From: JBBDMU01 sp040905685
Lineage (GTDB): Bacteria > Bacteroidota > Rhodothermia > Balneolales > Natronogracilivirgulaceae
Assembly: GCA_040905685.1 (NCBI GenBank)
Contig: JBBDRB010000086.1
Location: 1-64,000, forward strand
Direction of reading: 5' to 3'
Length of the DNA stretch: 64,000 nt
The notes beneath the pieces were generated by a model. That model did no database searches. It saw only the letters and a program-made list of their open reading frames with translations, and was not told where the DNA came from. Both the position numbers and the translations under genes were made by a program. This document shows positions 8,121-17,445 of this stretch, piece by piece (position 1 is the first letter of the stretch; each line of letters starts with the position of its first letter).

Positions 8121-9236
8121 TCAATCACCGTCTGCGTCAACATAATCAACACCGATGTTCAGGGCCTGAAGCATATCAACTTTCATATAAACCACGTTTA
8201 GCTGAAGTGCATCATAGGCCGTCAGCATTTTTGAATGGTCACTTTCAACCTGGTAGACCAGATTATCGTCCAGACTCTGAATTTCATTTCGTGCCGCTTC
8301 AAACTGACCGTTGACCAGGCCACTCAGGTCGGCCCCGTTTTTCATGGTATTGAGGTAATCGAGATAAGTTTTCAGGCTTTCCCCGGTTTCGTTGGAGTTG
8401 TAATGCCTTCCGTTAAAAAAATTTTGGGTTGCATCCAAAGCTTCCAGCAACAAGGATTTTGACAGGTCTTTACGGTAATAAGCCTCTACATGGGTACTCA
8501 ATGGCGTTCCCGAAAACACACCCGCCGGTATACCCACTTTTCCGGCCCGCAGGGCTTTTTCATAATAAAAGATGTAATCGTTGACCATACTATTCACCGA
8601 TGAATTATCTGCATTGCCGTCATGTTGCACGAAGTCATCGCGGAATTCTTCCTCCCAGTGTGTAGAAACGGAATGCGTCAGGTCGTCCATTCGTGCCGTC
8701 AGGTCAGTAAGATAAGCGACATAAGCCCCGGCATGATCTCCCTGGGTGTAATGATCCAGAATGGCTGCGTCGGAGGCGGCCAGGCCGTACAGCAGGTAAT
8801 CCAGTGCGGGGAAACCCTGGCTGTCGTATAGCGAGGGTAGTTCCAGATTGTACGAACCGCCTTCAATGTTCCCGGTTATTTCTTCTGTATCGGTCGGATA
8901 CAGGTTCAAATTATCCCGGAAGTGAAGCTGCATAGCCTGTCCGATCTCAAACATGGAAACCTGCTGAAAGGATAAATAAGCCGTCTCCCAGGCTTCCCTG
9001 AGCTCATCCAGGTGAGGCTGAGTTGGATCGGAAGCAAAGTGTTCAGCGGCTGTATTGAGCGCAGCCGTTTGTTCTGAAAACGAGGCAAATGCGGGAATAA
9101 TGATGTTATCGGCCCAATTCTCCAGCATAACCTGCCGGTCAAAATCCGAACTGTCGGGACCGGAAGGGCCATCGCCGCTGCAGGAACCGATCAGCGTTAC
9201 CGGTATAATGGATAAAAGGTAAAATAATTTTTTCAT
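8121..9236 (-). CDS. imelysin-family lipoprotein (peptidase M75-like)
   Basis: About 371 residues from the chosen ATG (9234-9236), which begins MKKLFYLLS and leads to a lipobox (IGSC). An in-frame ATG 27 bp upstream is less likely because it adds residues ahead of the signal peptide. The imelysin core shows as LREAWETAYLSFQQVSMFEIG and GFPALDYLLYG; the canonical GxHxxE is replaced by GFPALD, as in many imelysin-like proteins. Imelysins are helical periplasmic or surface proteins linked to iron uptake; peptidase activity is unproven. It lies 39 bp after the DUF4856 gene and abuts the HTTM gene. Confidence 0.85.
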   Translation of the reverse strand: MKKLFYLLSIIPVTLIGSCSGDGPSGPDSSDFDRQVMLENWADNIIIPAFASFSEQTAALNTAAEHFASDPTQPHLDELREAWETAYLSFQQVSMFEIGQAMQLHFRDNLNLYPTDTEEITGNIEGGSYNLELPSLYDSQGFPALDYLLYGLAASDAAILDHYTQGDHAGAYVAYLTDLTARMDDLTHSVSTHWEEEFRDDFVQHDGNADNSSVNSMVNDYIFYYEKALRAGKVGIPAGVFSGTPLSTHVEAYYRKDLSKSLLLEALDATQNFFNGRHYNSNETGESLKTYLDYLNTMKNGADLSGLVNGQFEAARNEIQSLDDNLVYQVESDHSKMLTAYDALQLNVVYMKVDMLQALNIGVDYVDADGD

Positions 9237-9275
9237 GAAGTACCTATTTAAGCGGCAGGTCATTGCACAGCTATG

Positions 9276-10511
9276 TTAATTAGAGGCCGCTTCTTCGACA
9301 GTAAAATCGAAACGGGAAGCAATGTCATCAGAAACAGCATCCAGGGATTCAGGGGTCACATCCCACAGTCCGTTGGGGCCGTCTCCAAGCAAATCATCCC
9401 ATATGCTTTGAACTTCTTCATGAGTAAGGTAGGGCTGGTTTGTTCCGGGAACACGGGTGAATTGCAGGCTGTAAATAAAACCCAAACCTTCGGAAAGGGC
9501 ATGGAAAGCCGATCCGTAGTTGGGTGAAGCCTCTCCGAGTTTATCTTTACCGGCTTGTAAATAATATACTCCGCGCACGGCTATTACCTTAGAAATGCTC
9601 TCGCGAATAATACGGGCCTGTTCATTGCGCACTTCATACTCTCCGGCCACGATAGCAGCACGGCCTTTTTTGAAGGCCTTGAAAATATCCCCGGCGAGAT
9701 TAGAAAAATCTTCATCCGCGCTCACCTGTCCGGTATATTTGTTTAAGAAACGATCGTCCTGGCCTATGGTAGCATTGGGGTCGGCCGGGTTAGCGGAGGT
9801 TCCATAGATATACCCATAGGCTTCATCCCATTTATGCTCCATTGTGGTGTAGTTAGCTTCCTCTTCGGTATTCCCGGCATCGTTATTATCCCTGTTGGAG
9901 CCTTCGTCCAATACACTTTCACTCAGGTAGTTATTCAGGATCTGATCGGTTATCAATGCTCCTATCAGGCTTTTATTGACCAGCTGATCGTACTCGAAGC
10001 CTTTTTCACTTATATAGCGCGCGTTAGAACCATCGGCAATCTGACCGGCCTTACCGGGCTCAGCAAGTTCGTCTTTGTTGGGGAAAACCTCATTGACCTG
10101 AGCCACGATCCAGGTTTCAAATTGATCTTTAATTTCAGCACTGAGTGTGACATTGGAAGAAAAATAATCCCGGGAGGCCGCGACCTTGCTTTTGATGCTT
10201 TTCTCTGACGCATTAAGCTCCGTATTTGAATATGGATCCACATCACCGCCGTCTGCCGTTTGATTGCGGTACATCTCCAGTAATCGTTCTTCGGTAGCTT
10301 GGTTAAAGTCCAGCATACGCACAAAAAGCTCGTCACCCATCTGGATCCGGGTTGTCTGGCCGGTAAAAGAAACGGTGCTTTCCCCGTTACGGGTAAAGGT
10401 ATAGGATGCGGGTTCATTCAGATCGACGGCATCGTCATTGCTTACTGAATTGTCACATGACATAAGAATTACGGCTGCGGTTGCCAGGGTAAGTAGTTTA
10501 TCAAGCTTCAT
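9276..10511 (-). CDS. DUF4856-family lipoprotein
   Basis: 411 residues with an N-terminal lipoprotein signal (LMSC) and an acidic helical body. A DUF4856 assignment fits SYTFTRNGESTVSFTGQTTR near the N-terminus, the repeated helices with KGRAAI, and its usual position in front of imelysin and HTTM genes. The fold is thought to be related to imelysin. It is the first gene of the operon and carries the promoter region with three palindromes. The exact role is unknown; surface iron or ligand binding is an inference from context. Confidence 0.75.
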   Translation of the reverse strand: MKLDKLLTLATAAVILMSCDNSVSNDDAVDLNEPASYTFTRNGESTVSFTGQTTRIQMGDELFVRMLDFNQATEERLLEMYRNQTADGGDVDPYSNTELNASEKSIKSKVAASRDYFSSNVTLSAEIKDQFETWIVAQVNEVFPNKDELAEPGKAGQIADGSNARYISEKGFEYDQLVNKSLIGALITDQILNNYLSESVLDEGSNRDNNDAGNTEEEANYTTMEHKWDEAYGYIYGTSANPADPNATIGQDDRFLNKYTGQVSADEDFSNLAGDIFKAFKKGRAAIVAGEYEVRNEQARIIRESISKVIAVRGVYYLQAGKDKLGEASPNYGSAFHALSEGLGFIYSLQFTRVPGTNQPYLTHEEVQSIWDDLLGDGPNGLWDVTPESLDAVSDDIASRFDFTVEEAASN

Positions 10512-10542
10512 ATTTCCATTTAATTTAGAAGTATCAGATTTA

Positions 10543-10604
10543 ATTTAGATTAAATATAAATTAGGCTAATTCTTCTAAAGTCACAAATATTATATAGACT
10601 AAAT
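10543..10604. promoter_or_regulatory. three 13-bp palindromes upstream of the iron-type operon
   Basis: ATTTAG-A-TTAAAT (10543-10555), AATTAG-G-CTAATT (10559-10571, perfect arms) and ATATAG-A-CTAAAT (10592-10604) share the consensus AWTTAG-N-CTAAWT. The central TTAGGCTAA equals the core of DtxR/IdeR-type operators. They lie 32-93 bp upstream of the DUF4856 start, where an iron-dependent repressor would bind. Confidence 0.5.
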
Positions 10605-10764
10605 CCAGATTATGGCTTTTCAGAAAGGTATGACAGGAATCCATGCGTTTTAACATGAAAAAAATTTTCCGTAGGCCCGAACTTTCCTGATCAGGTGAAG
10701 CACAGCCAAAAGACGCGGGGGAGCTGATTAGGGCAATAGGAGTTTGATTGCCTGCTTACAGGCC

Positions 10765-11442
10765 TCAGTTCATGAACCCCCTTTTCCATTTTAGCTTTGG
10801 TTTATGATTGTTTTTTTTAACCCATTCTGCCGTGCTTCTAAGGTCGATCTTTTTTGCAGGCTTTTTAAGCTTGGATAAGGAAATTAACCCTAAGATGTTA
10901 AACAGCGTATTGCTGACCGTGCCGAAGGAAGCGAATCGCCTCTTACGCTCTCTGGATTTACCACTGATGGCGTGATAGGTTAAGCCGGCCACCGAAGCAT
11001 ACACGGCATGATGCATGGCATCGAGCATGATGGTCTTCCTGTCCCATTCGCTAACGCGCGGCGCCAGATCCTGGGCTGGCAGCATGATCATGGCCGTGCC
11101 CCATACGGCACTGAAATGTGTGGCGCTGGCGGGCACTATGGATATTCCAGCCTGGTCCATCAGGCCCAAAGGAATTCCCCATGCCGTTCCATAAGCAAAA
11201 TGCGTCATTTGGGCCAGCTTCATCTTTTCCTCTTTTTTTTCAGGGGCTTTTAACGGCATTACCTTTTCCAAACCGTCGGCAGGTACCGTTGATCCCGGCC
11301 TTTCCATAATCTTCATTTCGATCATTTGAACGATCGTCATGGCAGCCGTTCCGGCCAGCCCGGCAAATAAACCTTTACCGGTGGCACAGGCAATATCACC
11401 GATTGTTTCTGCTGTTTTTTTGGTTGCACGCTTTTTCTTCAT
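10765..11442 (-). CDS. uncharacterised membrane protein
   Basis: 225 residues. A Lys-rich N-terminus is followed by a Gly/Ala-rich helix (KGLFAGLAGTAAMTIVQM), and further hydrophobic segments near 90-110, 115-130 and 145-165; the C-terminus is strongly basic. It resembles small bacterial DUF1440/DUF2938-like membrane proteins only in general character, so no family is claimed. It ends about 34 bp after the next gene upstream and is probably cotranscribed with the epimerase. Confidence 0.65.
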   Translation of the reverse strand: MKKKRATKKTAETIGDIACATGKGLFAGLAGTAAMTIVQMIEMKIMERPGSTVPADGLEKVMPLKAPEKKEEKMKLAQMTHFAYGTAWGIPLGLMDQAGISIVPASATHFSAVWGTAMIMLPAQDLAPRVSEWDRKTIMLDAMHHAVYASVAGLTYHAISGKSRERKRRFASFGTVSNTLFNILGLISLSKLKKPAKKIDLRSTAEWVKKNNHKPKLKWKRGFMN

Positions 11443-11476
11443 GGCTTAACTGATTTGTGTGATAAATTATCGTCCA

Positions 11477-12610
11477 TCAGGCTTCTTCCCTGTGCTCAGG
11501 ACTCTTTTCAAATTCTTTGACCAATTTGGACGGGGGTTCCAGATCATTTTCCCTATACCAACGCACCGGATCTGACTTCAATTTACCGATCATTTTCGGC
11601 AGGGTATCCAACAGGGAATGTCGCGGTTCCCAGCCGAGCAGTTCCCGTGCCCTGGAAACATCCATTTCGAAATGTTCATCGGCGCGGTCTATCATCCAGG
11701 GTTTAATAAAAGGATCCCCAAACAAATCCATGCTCCAGGCTCCAGCTTTGGCAATTGGTTTGGGCACTTCATAGGTTTCCCATTCTTCGCCGTGCACCAG
11801 TTTTCCGATCCTGTTTTGGAGGGTTTCATAACTGGGCGTTTCCCGTTCCCCTATGTTAATGGCGATGTCATCGGGCAGGGAATCCCTTTCTTCCACCGTT
11901 CTTACCAGGGCATCCAACAGGTCTTCCATGTGGACGAACACATTGCCATGGGTGGTGTCGCCGGAAAAGAAATGGCTGGTGAACTGTTTTTCATAAATGC
12001 GCTGGATCTGACGGGATATCGGTATGGAATGGCATTCATCGTCGTAAACCCCCGCTACCCTTAATAGGGCAGCCTTCATGTTCCCTCTTTTTTTGTGAAT
12101 GATCTCTTCGGTGTGAACTTTTGACTCGGGATAGTTCCAGTGAGGCTCTACGGGGCAGTCTTCGTCAATTTTTTGTCCCGGCCGGGTAGGTTTATAAATC
12201 AGGTTGGTGCTGGAAAACACAAACTGGCCCACCTCATAATCCTGAAGCACATTCAGTAATTTATCGGTGCCCTTGACCGTGACTTCTTCATATAACGGGC
12301 TCGGTTCACCGGAGAAATCATAATAGGCGGCCAGATGAATAACCGATGCGATCCGGGGGCCATAGGCATAACGGACCCTGGCCAGGGCTGCCCGGATGCT
12401 TTCTTCCCGCGTGATGTCAAAGTTTATACATTCTACTTCCGGCGGAGGATAGGGATTCGGCATTTTGTCCAGCCCTATCACCCGAAAATCCCTGGCCAGC
12501 CTCTTCATCAGCCGGGTCCCGATCCTGCCGCTGCTACCCGTAATTATAATGACTTCCTTTTCCCGGTTTGGTCCTTCCGGCAAGGTTGGATTGCTTTTTT
12601 CCTGATTCAT
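11477..12610 (-). CDS. NAD-dependent epimerase/dehydratase (extended SDR)
   Basis: 377 residues with a Rossmann nucleotide-binding motif IITGSSGRIGTRLMKRL near residue 21, an aspartate pair for NAD (DFDI-type, here INFDITRE), and the catalytic YPESK. It belongs to the extended short-chain dehydrogenase group that includes UDP-glucose 4-epimerase-like enzymes; the sugar or other substrate cannot be told. The C-terminus is hydrophilic and acidic. Transcribed divergently from the SPW-VKOR gene, with a 200-bp spacer that shows no clear operator. Confidence 0.8.
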   Translation of the reverse strand: MNQEKSNPTLPEGPNREKEVIIITGSSGRIGTRLMKRLARDFRVIGLDKMPNPYPPPEVECINFDITREESIRAALARVRYAYGPRIASVIHLAAYYDFSGEPSPLYEEVTVKGTDKLLNVLQDYEVGQFVFSSTNLIYKPTRPGQKIDEDCPVEPHWNYPESKVHTEEIIHKKRGNMKAALLRVAGVYDDECHSIPISRQIQRIYEKQFTSHFFSGDTTHGNVFVHMEDLLDALVRTVEERDSLPDDIAINIGERETPSYETLQNRIGKLVHGEEWETYEVPKPIAKAGAWSMDLFGDPFIKPWMIDRADEHFEMDVSRARELLGWEPRHSLLDTLPKMIGKLKSDPVRWYRENDLEPPSKLVKEFEKSPEHREEA

Positions 12611-12812
12611 AATCCCTCTTATTTATAGTTTCTTAGCTGGGCATTTTCTTTACTAACAAGGGTCCTGTTCGCTTTATTTTTTAGTGCATAAACTTAATAA
12701 ATATATAATGTTATGTGGTTGAATCACTGAAGATCCTGCAATGATCTATTCCTTTCCTTTGTTAACACGACAGGGATACACCCTACCTGAACAGTAAAAA
12801 ACATAAGATGAA

Positions 12813-14213
12813 ATGAATGAACTTAACCAGGACCTTTATCGCCATCACAAGGATATATTGTGGAATTACTGGCTGTTGATCATTCTGGGTGGATGGATGG
12901 TGCTTTTTCCCCTGACTTTCAGCTATGGCGCCGCTATGGTGGAACCTGCCGGGGGGCGGGATATCTGGCTGACGGCCGATGCCCGGGTTATAGCCATGGC
13001 CCTGAGCGATATGATCAGCGGCCTGCTGCTTATGCTTTTTGGATGGAGGGCCCTGAGGCCGAACCGGCCGGTTAGCGTATGGATCTGTTGTCTTGTCGGG
13101 GTCTGGCTCAATCTTGCGCCCATACTTTTTTGGGCGCCGAACGCCGTAGCCTATGTCAACAGTACCATAATTGGGGTATTGGCGATCACATTTTCGGTCA
13201 TCATACCCGACATTCCCAATATTACCCATTTTAAAAAACCGGGAACGTCCATTCCGTCAGCCTGGAGCTATAATCCGTCAAGCCTGCCCCAGCGGTCGGT
13301 CATGATGTTTCTGGCTTTTTGCGGATGGGTCATTTCCCGTTACCTGGGGGCCTATCAGCTCGGTTACACGGAAGTGGCCTGGGATCCCTTCTTTGGACAG
13401 GGCACGCGGGAGGTGCTGGAATCGGATTTATCGGAGAGCTGGCCGGTTTCCGACGGGGCATTTGGCGGATTTGCCTATACAATGGAATTCCTGCTGGTCT
13501 GGCTGGGAGGCTCTTTGCGATGGAGGGTCATGCCATGGACGGTTATCTTTTTTGGGATCCTGGTTATTCCACTCGGACTGGTCCACATATTCCTGGTTAT
13601 TTCCCAGCCGGTAACCGTCGGCGCCTGGTGCACGCTCTGCCTGTTGGCGGCGGCCATCATGATGCCCATGATCGCTTTGGCCGTGGATGAGGTGGCGGCC
13701 ACGCTTCAGCATCTGGTTCAGTCCGTGCGAAATGGAGCGTCTTTCGGGCAGGTCTTCTGGAAGGGCGGCGACCCGGAAAAAAGGCAAACCGGAGAGCAAA
13801 TCCCGGAGATGATCGATTTTCCCAACCAGCCGGGGCGGGTGCTTCAGGCCGCCTGCCGGGGAATGTCATTCTCTGTTACCCTTTCCCTTGCCGCCGTTCT
13901 CGGAGCCTGGCTGGTGATCGCTCCCGATATTTTCGGCGTCGGCATCGAAGCTACTGCGGCCGGTATCAATCACCTGGCCGGAGCCCTGATTGTGGTCGTA
14001 TCGGTAATCAGCATGGCCGAGGTCATACGCGGAGCAAGGTATGCCAACATCCTGCCGGCTCTGATCGTAGCCGTCGCTCCCTGGTTTGCACCCGATGGCA
14101 GTCAGGAATTATATTTAAACGGTGCCGTAACCGGCATGTTTATCATACTACTTTCCATCCCCAAAGGTTATATTCATGAAACCTATGGAATGTGGGACAA
14201 ATATATTCGTTAA
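12813..14213 (+). CDS. SPW-repeat / vitamin K epoxide reductase-like membrane protein
   Basis: 466 residues with about eleven membrane spans. N-terminal and C-terminal four-helix SPW-type segments flank a VKOR-like core with WSYNPSS, SWPVSD and WCTLC (C273, C276). VKOR proteins oxidise thiols through quinones. The CxxC is present, but the second, loop Cys pair of classical VKOR is not seen, so activity or partner use may differ. The stop is 4 bp before the sigma-factor start, suggesting translational coupling and a shared function in thiol or metal sensing. Confidence 0.75.
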   Translation: MNELNQDLYRHHKDILWNYWLLIILGGWMVLFPLTFSYGAAMVEPAGGRDIWLTADARVIAMALSDMISGLLLMLFGWRALRPNRPVSVWICCLVGVWLNLAPILFWAPNAVAYVNSTIIGVLAITFSVIIPDIPNITHFKKPGTSIPSAWSYNPSSLPQRSVMMFLAFCGWVISRYLGAYQLGYTEVAWDPFFGQGTREVLESDLSESWPVSDGAFGGFAYTMEFLLVWLGGSLRWRVMPWTVIFFGILVIPLGLVHIFLVISQPVTVGAWCTLCLLAAAIMMPMIALAVDEVAATLQHLVQSVRNGASFGQVFWKGGDPEKRQTGEQIPEMIDFPNQPGRVLQAACRGMSFSVTLSLAAVLGAWLVIAPDIFGVGIEATAAGINHLAGALIVVVSVISMAEVIRGARYANILPALIVAVAPWFAPDGSQELYLNGAVTGMFIILLSIPKGYIHETYGMWDKYIR

Positions 14214-14217
14214 GCAC

Positions 14218-14751
14218 ATGAACCCGGAGCTTGAAAAATATTTAAACGAAAACCGTGACAAGCTGATTGGTTTTATTACCCATAAAACCGGAGATCCGGT
14301 TTTATCGGAAGATTTGCTGCAGGAAAGTTTGCTGAAAGCCCTGCGAGCTTCCGGTGAGCTTAAGGAAAAAGATAAAGTGGTTTCCTGGTTTTATCAGATC
14401 ATACGCAATGCCATAACCGACGTGTACCGTAAGCAGGGCCGTGAAGCAATGTTTACCGGGAACAATGTTCCGGAGTGGCAGGAGGAATTGGCCCCGGATG
14501 AGGAAAAGACACTTTGTCAGTGCTTTATCAGCCTCATCCCTGCGCTTAATCCGGATTATGCATTTATCATTAAAGCCCTTGAACTCGGGAATGAAGATCC
14601 CGATGAAGTAGCCTCCAAACTCGGCATTTCCCGCAATAACCTGAAAGTCAAGCGGTACCGCGCCAGGCAGCAGCTCAGGGAGCGCCTGGAACAAACCTGC
14701 CGGACCTGCGCGACCCATGGCTGCATGGATTGCACATGTGCTGACTCCTGA
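14218..14751 (+). CDS. ECF sigma factor, SigZ-like, with a Cys-rich tail
   Basis: 177 residues from ATG 14218; an in-frame ATG at 14176 lies within the preceding gene and adds residues foreign to the family. Region 2 is seen as SEDLLQESLLKAL and VVSWFYQIIRNAITDVYRK; region 4 as DEVASKLGISRNNLKVKRYRAR. The C-terminus carries CRTCATHGCMDCTC, spacing CX2CX4CX2CXC with a His, a likely metal- or thiol-sensing cluster. No separate anti-sigma gene is adjacent, so the tail or the VKOR-like membrane protein may control activity. Copper-handling genes follow. Confidence 0.8.
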   Translation: MNPELEKYLNENRDKLIGFITHKTGDPVLSEDLLQESLLKALRASGELKEKDKVVSWFYQIIRNAITDVYRKQGREAMFTGNNVPEWQEELAPDEEKTLCQCFISLIPALNPDYAFIIKALELGNEDPDEVASKLGISRNNLKVKRYRARQQLRERLEQTCRTCATHGCMDCTCADS

Positions 14752-14811
14752 TGAAAATTTTTGCATTTTTTAGTGTAACCATTGCTGAATTCCGCGTCTG
14801 TACAGGTAAAA

Positions 14812-14838
14812 GCAGCGGACTGTTCACAGGAATGCTGC
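14812..14838 (+). promoter_or_regulatory. nested inverted repeat upstream of the copper chaperone
   Basis: GCAGC (14812-14816) pairs with GCTGC (14834-14838), and inside it CTGT (14820-14823) pairs with ACAG (14826-14829). It lies about 33 bp before the chaperone ATG. It could be an operator or a leader hairpin for the copper genes. Confidence 0.3.
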
Positions 14839-14871
14839 AGGTTTAACGGTCATCAAAAATAATTCAAGATC

Positions 14872-15090
14872 ATGAAAACACTGAAATTTAAAACCAATAT
14901 TAAATGCTCAGGCTGTGTGGATAAGGTAACGCCCTTTCTGGATGAGTGGGCCGGCAAAGATAACTGGAAAGTAGATGTACAGGACCCATACAGGATTCTC
15001 ACCGTTGTGAGTGAAGATATTCAGCCTTCCACCATACGGACAGCCCTGGAGGAAGCCGGATACAAAGGCGAACCGGTAGGATCAAATTAA
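14872..15090 (+). CDS. heavy-metal-associated (HMA) copper chaperone
   Basis: 72 residues forming one ferredoxin-like HMA domain with the metal-binding pair in NIKCSGC. It should bind Cu(I) in the cytoplasm and hand it to the CopA ATPase, whose gene starts 5 bp after its stop. The motif is KCSGC instead of the more usual GMTCxxC, a variation common in Bacteroidota chaperones. The hairpin at 14812-14838 is the only regulatory candidate seen upstream. Confidence 0.85.
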   Translation: MKTLKFKTNIKCSGCVDKVTPFLDEWAGKDNWKVDVQDPYRILTVVSEDIQPSTIRTALEEAGYKGEPVGSN

Positions 15091-15095
15091 AGGGT

Positions 15096-17414
15096 ATGGA
15101 AAGCAATATTAAAGAATACCCCGAAGCCCGTGCGGACGAAAAAAAACACCTGTCCTTTACCATAGAAGGCATGTCGTGCGCCTCCTGCGTGGCCGGGGTG
15201 GAAAAAGCCATCAAACAGGTCAATGGAGTAACCGGCGCCAGTGTCAATCTGGCAACCGAACGGGCCGAGGTAACCACGGCCCGTGGCGGGGCATCGGTGG
15301 AAAGGGTGATCATGGACGCCGTCAGCGAGGCGGGCTACCAGGCCATCCCGGATCCCGGTTTGGCGGAATCTCAAAACACGGTGCAGGAGCGGAAAGACCA
15401 CGAACTCATTGCCCTGAAACGGTCACTGGGGCTGGCCGCTGCCCTCACCATTCCACTTTTTGTAATGGATATGGGATCTCATTTAGTTCCCTCCTTCCAG
15501 GACTGGATGATGGAGCACCTGACCACCCGCCAGCTTTTTTACCTGTTTTTTGCCCTGGCCACCGTCGTTCAGTTCGGACCCGGATTACGTTTCTACAAAA
15601 AGGGCTGGCCTGCCCTTCTCCGGGGTAGGCCGGATATGAATTCCCTGGTCATGCTGGGCACCAGTGCGGCCTATGGCTATTCGGTGGTAGCTACTTTTAT
15701 TCCTCAGGTGCTTCCGGCCGGAACCGTGCATGTTTATTTCGAGGCCTCTGCCGTAATTATCACCCTGATCCTGGCCGGACGCTATCTGGAGGCTATGGCC
15801 AGAGGGAAAACGAGCGAGGCCATCAAAAGACTCATCCGACTGCAGCCCAAACAGGCACGGATCATCCGCAATGACGTGGAGATGGAAGTCCCTGTAGATG
15901 TGGTGGAAACAGGGGAAATTATTTTCGTCCGCCCCGGCGAACAAATTCCGGTAGACGGCATCGTTACCGGCGGCTCTTCGTATGTGGATGAATCGATGAT
16001 CTCCGGAGAGCCGCTTCCGGTCGAAAAATCCTCCGGGAGCGAAGTTGTTGGCGGAACGATCAACAAAAACGGCAGCTTCCGGTACGAGACCACCAGGGTA
16101 GGCTCCGATACCCTGCTTGCCCGGATCATTCGAATGGTTGAACAGGCCCAGGCATCAAAACTTCCAATACAGGCTATGGTAGATAAGGTGACGAACTATT
16201 TTGTTCCCGCTATATTGGCCGCCGCCTTAATTACATTTGGACTATGGCTGACCCTGGGTCCCGAGCCCGCATTAACGTTTGGAATAGTCAATGCCGTAGC
16301 CGTTCTAATAATTGCCTGTCCCTGCGCTATGGGGCTGGCGACTCCGACCTCCATTATGGTCGGTACCGGAAAAGCCGCTGAAATAGGTATCCTGTTCCGG
16401 AAAGGGGAGGCTCTGCAAACGCTGAAGCATACCCAGGTGATCGCTTTGGACAAAACCGGAACGCTCACTAAAGGGCACCCGGAGATGACCGATCTGGAAA
16501 CGCTGAAAGGATTGGCCGCCAATGAGGTGCTGCAGGCCGTCGCCTCGCTTGAGCAATATTCGGAACACCCTATCGCCGGCGCCATCGTGGAGGAGGCGCG
16601 CAGGCGTAAGCTGAACCTGAGCGCCGCCGAAAATTTTACCGCCGTTTCCGGATTCGGTGCCCGGGCCGTGGTCAGCGGACAACAAGTTCAGGTTGGGGCT
16701 GACCGCTACATGCACAAAATTGGCCTGAATGTTGACCTCTTCTCCCGCACGGCCGAAAGGCTGGGGGATGAAGGCAAAACTCCTCTATATGCCGCTATTG
16801 ACGGACAGCTTGCGGCCGTCATAGCCGTTGCCGATCCCATAAAGGAATCCACCCCCCCGGCCATTGGGGAAATGCACAGGCTCGGATTGAAGGTGGCCAT
16901 GATCACCGGCGATAACCACCGAACGGCGCAGGCCATTGCCCGGAAGCTGAACATAGATGTAGTCATAGCAGGGGTTTTGCCGGACGGAAAAGTAGAGGCC
17001 GTTAAAAAGCTTCAGCAGCAGCACGTGAAGGTGGCCTTTGTCGGTGACGGGATCAACGATGCGCCCGCTCTGGCTCAGGCTGATGCAGGCATCGCTATCG
17101 GAACCGGAACCGATATCGCCATAGAAAGCGCCGAGGTTGTTTTGATGTCCGGGGATTTGCGAAACGTGCCGAATGCCATTGCCATTTCGAAGGCTACTAT
17201 CAAAAACATCAGGCAAAACCTGTTTTGGGCATTTGGTTACAATACAAGCCTCATCCCGGTCGCGGCGGGGGCTTTGTTCCCGGCCTACGGCATTCTGCTA
17301 TCGCCCATGTTCGCAGCGCTTGCCATGGCGGCATCCAGCCTGTGCGTACTTGGAAATGCGCTGCGCCTGAAAAAATTTAAGGCGCCATTGGAAGCCCGGA
17401 TAAGCAACAACTGA
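15096..17414 (+). CDS. copA: Cu(I)-exporting P1B-type ATPase
   Basis: 772 residues: one N-terminal HMA domain (GMSCASC, C28 and C31), eight predicted membrane helices, the transport-site CPC (C408, C410), actuator SGEP, phosphorylation DKTGT (D452), the nucleotide-domain SEHP and hinge GDGINDAPAL. This set is diagnostic for P1B-1 copper exporters that pump Cu(I) out of the cytoplasm. It is downstream of the HMA chaperone and convergent with the cus operon, with 31 bp between the stops. Confidence 0.93.
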   Translation: MESNIKEYPEARADEKKHLSFTIEGMSCASCVAGVEKAIKQVNGVTGASVNLATERAEVTTARGGASVERVIMDAVSEAGYQAIPDPGLAESQNTVQERKDHELIALKRSLGLAAALTIPLFVMDMGSHLVPSFQDWMMEHLTTRQLFYLFFALATVVQFGPGLRFYKKGWPALLRGRPDMNSLVMLGTSAAYGYSVVATFIPQVLPAGTVHVYFEASAVIITLILAGRYLEAMARGKTSEAIKRLIRLQPKQARIIRNDVEMEVPVDVVETGEIIFVRPGEQIPVDGIVTGGSSYVDESMISGEPLPVEKSSGSEVVGGTINKNGSFRYETTRVGSDTLLARIIRMVEQAQASKLPIQAMVDKVTNYFVPAILAAALITFGLWLTLGPEPALTFGIVNAVAVLIIACPCAMGLATPTSIMVGTGKAAEIGILFRKGEALQTLKHTQVIALDKTGTLTKGHPEMTDLETLKGLAANEVLQAVASLEQYSEHPIAGAIVEEARRRKLNLSAAENFTAVSGFGARAVVSGQQVQVGADRYMHKIGLNVDLFSRTAERLGDEGKTPLYAAIDGQLAAVIAVADPIKESTPPAIGEMHRLGLKVAMITGDNHRTAQAIARKLNIDVVIAGVLPDGKVEAVKKLQQQHVKVAFVGDGINDAPALAQADAGIAIGTGTDIAIESAEVVLMSGDLRNVPNAIAISKATIKNIRQNLFWAFGYNTSLIPVAAGALFPAYGILLSPMFAALAMAASSLCVLGNALRLKKFKAPLEARISNN

Positions 17415-17445
17415 CCTGAAGTACCTGTTTATGGGTGATCTCGCT

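Noticed and set aside
10750..10763. GCCTG-CTTA-CAGGC hairpin after the 10.8-kb membrane protein gene
   Set aside because: No T-run follows on either strand, so it does not qualify as an intrinsic terminator.
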